DNA of 64,000 bases, from assembly GCA_014218235.1 (NCBI GenBank), contig CM024757.1, forward strand, positions 151,107,371 through 151,171,370, given 5' to 3'. A program made the position numbers and the translations under genes. The DNA comes from Colocasia esculenta (taxonomy: Eukaryota; Streptophyta; Magnoliopsida; Alismatales; Araceae). The notes beneath the pieces were generated by a model, which was not told the DNA's origin, made no database searches, and saw only the letters and a list, made by a program, of their open reading frames with translations. Positions 59,040 to 64,000 of the stretch are shown piece after piece. Numbering within the stretch: position 1 is the first letter of the stretch; each line of letters begins with the position of its first letter.

Positions 59040-61210
59040 CTCTTCTAGTCTCCTGCGAGCAATAATAATCTATTAAGTTCTTCTTAACTGAGGGTGTTTG
59101 TACATATAGTTAAACTCCTTGCATAGCCCCAAGCTTTACCCAATCTCTCACATAGGTATGGTGATAGACTTAGACATGTGTCATGGCGGTTCACGTGGAA
59201 CATCCTAGGACCTAAAATATCCTAATAAGGACATCCTAGGCTCTGATACCAACTATCACGCCCCTCCAATTTAGTAGCGGAATAAATCGGAGGGAGACGC
59301 GAACAACGAGTATGGTAACGACAATTGCCCATACTTTCGCAAACATCAGAGCATCTAATGAACAATAATTGAAAAACTCTTGATTTCATTATAAAATCAC
59401 TAAGACTATTACAACCACTAATTCAGAGCCAAACACAAGGCTCAATGGCATCACTTTATTGAAAAGAAATCCAAAGCAATAACTACTAGACTTCATTGTA
59501 CTAGGGTAACTTCATGAGTGGACTTCGGGTTGCTCATCACTCTAGTCATGTCCCATTGGTACGTATAATGTCATCGTCCAACTTACTTGAGACACAATAA
59601 TAAATAACGAAGGGTGAGCGATAACGCCCAGTAGGACTTAAATCTCAGGCTCAAGCAGACTTTAAATAATTAGTGCATTAAATGGCAGAGTAACTAAAGA
59701 TAGAGCGAGTCATGTAAAGTCGAGAAAGTAAGAGCACAAGTAACATGGTTCAAATAGCAGATGAATTAAGTATAGTACAATGAATAAGATTGAGTCACGA
59801 AAGAAAGCAACACAACAACATGATGGCATATAGCGTCAACGTCAAGCAATATTAAGCAACATGTATAGCAAGGAGAGAGAAAGTAGTTGGCCATATAGAG
59901 AGTAAATTGCACTTTGATTGATTTTCTTATCAATCGAATAGTATAGCACTTTTGATTAACTTTCTTGTCAATCGAGGTAGTAATTGCACTTTGGTTATCC
60001 GAAGATAGCCGAGAGAGAGTATAGTTTTTGTTTGTTAAAAGACAACGAGAGAATATAGCACTTTGTGTTGATTGTCTTAGATTAATCTTGATAGTATGGC
60101 ACTTGGATGTAATGCCGACATCCTGATCATTTAACTCTCGCGGGCAAATGGCACTTTCGGGCGCTCCTCCCAGGACCTGATCGGGCCCTATTGCGTTGGC
60201 ATTGGTTATATTGTTTATCTTTAGACAATCAATTAATGGCCAATTTGAGAGTACCAAGAAATAGATAAGAGCACTAGATGAATAGATGAGACGGTAGAGT
60301 GAACGTGAATAGGTGAGCGAGTAGAGTATAGATGAGAGCTAGTGGACATTACGTAAAACAACGAGTAAACAGGCGATAGTAACAGTTGCACAACACACGC
60401 ACTTGGTGTTGGCAGTCAGGTGGAAATTCACGACCCTACCACTGGCCTTGTTAAGCACATCGAGAGGTCCGGCGTGATTTAAGACGAGGGTGAATTTCTA
60501 ATAGATTCTTGGATCATATAGATCCCTAAAGGTGTAATGGGGTTAGGGTACAACCGGCTCGTCGACCATGTGGGAATCCATGATCAGAGGAGACTTACGG
60601 AGGCCTTGTGCAAGGGTTCACTAGTTCGGCGAAAGGAATATCCGACGAAGAGTACACCACAAGCCAAGTAAAGTGTATATATAAAACAGGTGCTCGACGT
60701 TCTAGAGGAATTCGAGAACAGTGGAGCGTCGATATCGATATATAACCCACGCAAGAAATGAATACAAGTCCTTTAAAATAGGGCAAGTAATATACTTCAT
60801 TGCAATAAATTACCAGATACATTATGAGATACTTTATGCCAGATTTCAGTCATATATGGATGGTTAATGTGTGTGCATGTGTAAGAGAATTCATAGATAG
60901 AAATGAAGTCGTGAATATGTATTTTAAAGCATTCAATATAGCTCCAATTTAAAACAAGTGTTTTACTGCGTATATGACTGTTAAAAAGGCATAAGAATAT
61001 TGTAGAAGGTGAGGGCAATAAATCTTATGGGTTTTTATGCAAAATCCTGTGAAGGCGACGTACCCATGTAAGGGTCGCGACAGGGTCATGATGGAACGCA
61101 ACAAGGTCCTATACGGGTCGCGACAGGGCTGTCTGCTCAGGCGGCTAGAACGCGACGAGGTCTCCTGTCGCGTTCAGAATGCGACAAGATGTTGGTCGCG
61201 ACGGCTTTGA

Positions 61211-61238
61211 GAACGCGACGTGTCGAGCCGTCGCGTTC
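61211..61238. repeat. Hairpin GAACGCGAC...GTCGCGTTC in the TR-GAG-2 5' LTR
   Basis: A perfect 9-bp stem with a 10-base loop. It lies within the 371-base segment missing from the other LTR. Similar GCGAC-rich, self-complementary DNA lies in the TR-GAG-1 LTR near 29,790-29,940. Confidence 0.85.
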
Positions 61239-61913
61239 TCAGGTACTTCACCTGAGTTCGAGCGGGAAAATGTTCTACATCGGATTGCGTGCCAACTTGA
61301 CTTGTTTGGACACAGGGTAGTTTGAAAAATCATAACTAATTACATAGTCGATGAAAAATCACGAAACAAGGTGCAAATTAAACTAGACATGTAAGGGTAC
61401 TTCCAGTAAATCGGAATTAGAGAGAGAGCATGGTTTGAACATGGTTTGAGAATGAACAAGAACAAGTAACATAGAACATGACACAAGGAGCAAGATGGAT
61501 TTAATTCGAGTAACATGCTCAACAGAAATTAGGGTTTTCGGGGTCAAAAGATCCCTAACAAGATCAAGTATTTACAATAAAAATTCCATAGCATGAGATC
61601 AAGTATACATAGAGATTTGATGTTTGCAGATCTTCTAAAATCAAGAACAAAAGATTGGCTCGATGGAAAATTATGAAATAAGAGGGCTTTTGTTCCTGGT
61701 GATTGGAACTACCTATAGACGGATTTGATTTGGTTTTGCTTGTGAGAATGCCTACCTTTGACTCGATTTATCTTCTAGGGCTTAGAACTCCAAGAACGAA
61801 GGAAGAAGCTTGATGGATCTTCCTCTCCTCGATTTCTCCTCCTCCTTGGCCTCTTCTCCACGTCCAAGAACCCCTTTGCACGAGCTAGGGTCGGCCATGA
61901 GGATTTAAGAGGT

Positions 61914-61924
61914 GTATTTATATA
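61914..61924 (-). promoter_or_regulatory. TATA box in the TR-GAG-2 5' LTR
   Basis: The minus strand reads TATATAAATACACC, the likely promoter of the element, transcribing leftward into gag. Confidence 0.6.
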
Positions 61925-62728
61925 AACACAAGTTCCTATTCCTACTACTACTCAAATTCCTCTTAATTCCGAGATTTCCTAACTCCACCTTTCCTCTATT
62001 GCTTTCCAATCACTAATTGGGTTAGGATAGTATCTAAATTCGTGCTAGACTATATGGGGTAGGTTTAGGAATTCAATTCCAACTCTAATTGTCACTTTTA
62101 TTGCTTTAATAACCCCTTTCCAATTATGATATAATTATACTCCGCATTTAGGGTATTTTCTTATTATTTTCCCCTTGCAATTTCATATTTTTGACCCAAT
62201 AAATTCTAGGGGATCCATTAAGCAAAGCCCATTACTCTTTTCTTTTAAATGGGTTTTATTTGATTCTCTCTTATTTGATTTCTAGTTGTTTTAATACATC
62301 TTCCTTTTATTCAAGATTATTCTTATTTCTATTATATATATATATATTTATTCTTGGGCTATGGGAGGTCCATTGATCTAATTCCGATAATGGGTAATCA
62401 TTACCCGATGTCGGAGGTCTCTCTGACCTGCTCATTTAATTTATGAGCCCGATATATTTTCTTGTTATTAGTTTTCCAGCTTAGTTTCCTAATTTGGATA
62501 ATTAGTTACGTTGTGACATACACTTGACCAATCTGATTTTTCATTGCATGAATTTCTTTGTGGAATATTTAGGAATAATGTCTAGGGTTGATTTATAATT
62601 TTTACGGAATTTTTCGATGTATTTGTCCACATACGATAATGGTACGTATGTTTCTATTATTTCATTTTAAAAGAAATTATTATTTGGATTTTTTTTTGTA
62701 TTCAAATTTTCCGGGTTGCTACACCCAC

Positions 62729-63225
62729 GCCCTCTGGGAACCGCCCCCCCCCCCCCCCCCCCACACCCCCCCTGTGCGCCCATCCCCCCTCCCTGTGTCT
62801 CTCTGTCCTTCCTCCCCTGCCCTCCTCTAGATCTAGTGTCAATCCCCTGTCCCCCTGTCTCAGTCTCTTTCTACCTCTTTCTCAGTTTCTCACACCTCGA
62901 CTTTGACACCACAAAACCCCCCAAGTCTATGTGGCTGGAGGGCGTGGGGTCTAAGCTGCCCTATTCCTCACCCTCTTCTTCCTTTCACTTTTTCTAAAGA
63001 CAAGAATATGCACTTCTCTCTTTATCATATATTTTAAGGAGAGACCTCCTCTCTGTTCATGTTGCTTAGTGTCCCTTGCAAACGACAAGTTTTCTTATAT
63101 ATATCACAGAAATCTTTCATAGAAATCATGATCATTTTGAAAGCTTCAAACACTCCGAACCAGAATGAATTGACATTGAAGTATTATCTACTTGAAAAAA
63201 AAGTTCGAATGGGAAAAAAATATAC
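62729..63225 (+). other. CACTA interior after TR-GAG-2: C-rich then plain sequence
   Basis: It opens with a phrase (CACACCCC...GCGCCC...CCTCCCTSTGTCTCTCTGTCC) that also occurs left of TR-GAG-2 at about 54,730-54,770, showing local duplication and continuity across the insertion. A 19-base C run lies at 62,744-62,762. After 63,000 the composition becomes AT-rich and intron-like. No CACTA terminus was found. Confidence 0.5.
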
Positions 63226-63360
63226 CAACACTTGAAAGAACAAAGCCGGCCAATATATCTTCATCACTGATGCCAGTCAATTTAATCTTGACATTTTCAC
63301 CAGAACCTGCGTAATTCACTTTGATGTCATCACAATATACAGCCATCACTTTCACATCAA
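63226..63360 (-). CDS. eRF3-like exon (peptide-chain release factor GTPase subunit, domain 2)
   Basis: The minus strand encodes VKVMAVYCDDIKVNYAGSGEN followed by VKIKLTGISDEDILAGFVLSS, a clear match to the beta-barrel domain 2 of eukaryotic release factor eRF3/GSPT. eRF3 is the GTPase that works with eRF1 at stop codons in the cytosol. An acceptor AG precedes the exon (CTCCACAAG) and a donor GTATAT follows it. Joining to the upstream exon with canonical sites gives a frame mismatch of one base, so either a junction is misplaced or the copy is broken. No downstream eRF3 exon is visible before the TR-GAG-2 edge. Homology is secure. Whether this is a functional gene or a captured fragment is not. 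Confidence 0.8.
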
Positions 63361-63459
63361 CTTGTGGAGATGAACATAAATATAAACTCAATATATTTCT
63401 CTAACATAATTTAGAAAACGGAGGAAAGCTTGACCACACAAGAGGAAGGGAGACCCTAC

Positions 63460-63565
63460 TTTGTTTGGCATCACTACCAAGCTATTACCCTCACAGATGG
63501 TTCCAGATTCTATTTTGCCCATCACCATTGTTCCCATGTCTTTAAATTTGTCAATAATTGGCATC
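63460..63565 (-). CDS. eRF3-like exon (preceding exon)
   Basis: The minus strand encodes MPIIDKFKDMGTMVMGKIES then GTICEGNSLVVMPNK, matching the start of eRF3 domain 2 directly after the GTPase domain. The acceptor is GGAACAG|G and the donor AAA|GTAGGG. Some changes at positions I expect to be conserved (Cys after TI, Asn for the usual acidic residue before SL) hint at relaxed constraint. The preceding GTPase exons are not recognised in 63,566-64,000 and may lie beyond a longer intron. Confidence 0.8.
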
Positions 63566-64000
63566 CTGTTCCTAGCAGAAAGAAATATATATCAATGTGA
63601 AAACTTCAACTTTGCCAAAGTTAGAAAGATATCTGAAATTATCCAATCTCAACCCAAAGATGCATGTTTAAGATGCTAAAGTGCTTATGAGACTTTATTA
63701 ACACTAAAGGATAAGAGAAGGCAGAAACTGAACATCTGCAGAAACTGAACATCTGCAGGGATGTAAAGGATAAGAGAAGTTCGTATGTCAGGCATATGTG
63801 GATTTACTAGAAATAAATGGCTTATTCTGGTTCTGGGAATGCAAAAGGAACCATTTTCATTTAGGAACAGATGATAGAAGACAAGAAGAGCAGTAATAGG
63901 GCTGTGAATGCACCATCTTCCAGAGGCATAACAAGGTTCAAAACTCATTCAGAAAACCTCTGCTCCCTCCCCCAACAGCAAACCACATAAAACTTGCTCA
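63566..64000. other. Intron-like sequence upstream of the eRF3 exons
   Basis: No coding similarity was seen on either strand. A 17-base unit, GCAGAAACTGAACATCT, is tandemly doubled at 63,721-63,754, and GGATAAGAGAAG appears on both sides of it. Confidence 0.5.

Larger units (their letters stand above)
54798..62723 (-). mobile_element. TR-GAG-2: complete gag-only LTR retrotransposon, 7.9 kb
   Basis: Read on the minus strand, the 5' LTR is 59,254-62,723, the primer site TGGTATCAGAG is at about 59,240-59,250, gag lies at 59,039-58,053, the polypurine tract AAGTGGGGGAGGA is at 57,922-57,934 and the 3' LTR is 54,798-57,921. CCCAC flanks both sides exactly (54,793-54,797 and 62,724-62,728). Only 1.3 kb separates the LTRs and it encodes gag alone, so the element depends on other elements for polymerase and integrase. 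Order of domains, tract sequence and gag type are shared with TR-GAG-1. Confidence 0.95.
59254..62723 (-). repeat. 5' LTR of TR-GAG-2, 3,470 bp
   Basis: It is the same family as the 3' LTR but its inner end reads TATCACG where the 3' copy has TGTCACG. It carries 371 extra bases (61,007-61,377) with GC-rich GGTCGCGAC phrases and a hairpin. Confidence 0.95.

Noticed and set aside
59766..60257. 163-codon minus-strand ORF, also present at 55,310-55,800
   Set aside because: Both lie in the TR-GAG-2 LTRs. The longer version exists only because one copy has fewer stops, and no domain is visible.
63461..63679. Plus-strand ORF of 72 codons
   Set aside because: It is the antisense shadow of the eRF3-like exon on the minus strand at 63,460-63,565.

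Overview
This window reads as nuclear DNA of a flowering plant. I could not place the species. The evidence is a dense set of plant-type transposable elements (Sirevirus-type Copia, Ty3/gypsy-derived elements, a CACTA end, hAT and Tourist MITEs, a TRIM, LINE and SINE pieces), initiator-Met-tRNA-type primer sites (TGGTATCAGAG), and two exons of a eukaryotic release factor. I recognise no complete host gene. The only trace of one is a pair of eRF3-like exons at 63,226-63,565 on the minus strand.

Left part (1-24,100) is intergenic DNA with small elements that can be delimited. These are a short-LTR Copia fragment (1-622), a 92-bp poly(A) retroposon with a 16-bp target duplication (637-728), a Tourist MITE (780-1,192), a long decayed repeat zone (4,240-7,040) holding a 421-bp TRIM (4,777-5,197), a hAT-like fold-back element broken by a 1.9-kb block (7,999-10,572), a 165-bp hAT MITE (10,908-11,072), a compact 2.9-kb gypsy-derived element with matching target duplications (13,004-15,883), a 1.17-kb fold-back element (17,191-18,356) and a 354-bp hAT MITE (21,366-21,719). 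The intervals between them show no gene I can support.

Right part (24,100-64,000) is one nest of insertions. A minus-strand Copia (24,100-27,204, itself split by a hAT element) is cut by a gypsy LTR fragment. That fragment abuts a LINE and a SINE. The LINE is cut in ORF2 by a gag-only LTR element (28,249-34,591, called TR-GAG-1 here). TR-GAG-1's second LTR is cut by Sirevirus-type Copia A (34,592 onward). Copia A is cut in pol by a 13.6-kb sister element, Copia B (39,917-53,544). Copia A resumes and is then cut in its reverse transcriptase by a CACTA element (53,989 onward). The CACTA is cut by a second gag-only element on the minus strand (TR-GAG-2, 54,798-62,723). The outer halves of most layers are missing and should lie beyond the right edge, unless deleted. 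The eRF3 exons therefore sit on the inner side of the CACTA start and may be captured rather than resident.

Most unusual features: (1) a 38-bp tandem array built on AACGATT inside the LTRs of both Sireviruses; (2) two gag-only elements with 3.1-3.8 kb LTRs; (3) a CACTA carrying gene-like sequence; (4) a mini-gypsy whose only ORF looks like a protease without its catalytic triplet; (5) a heavily one-sided load of single-base deletions in Copia B that may be an assembly artefact. All coding regions of the large elements are broken by stops and frameshifts, so none looks autonomous as written.
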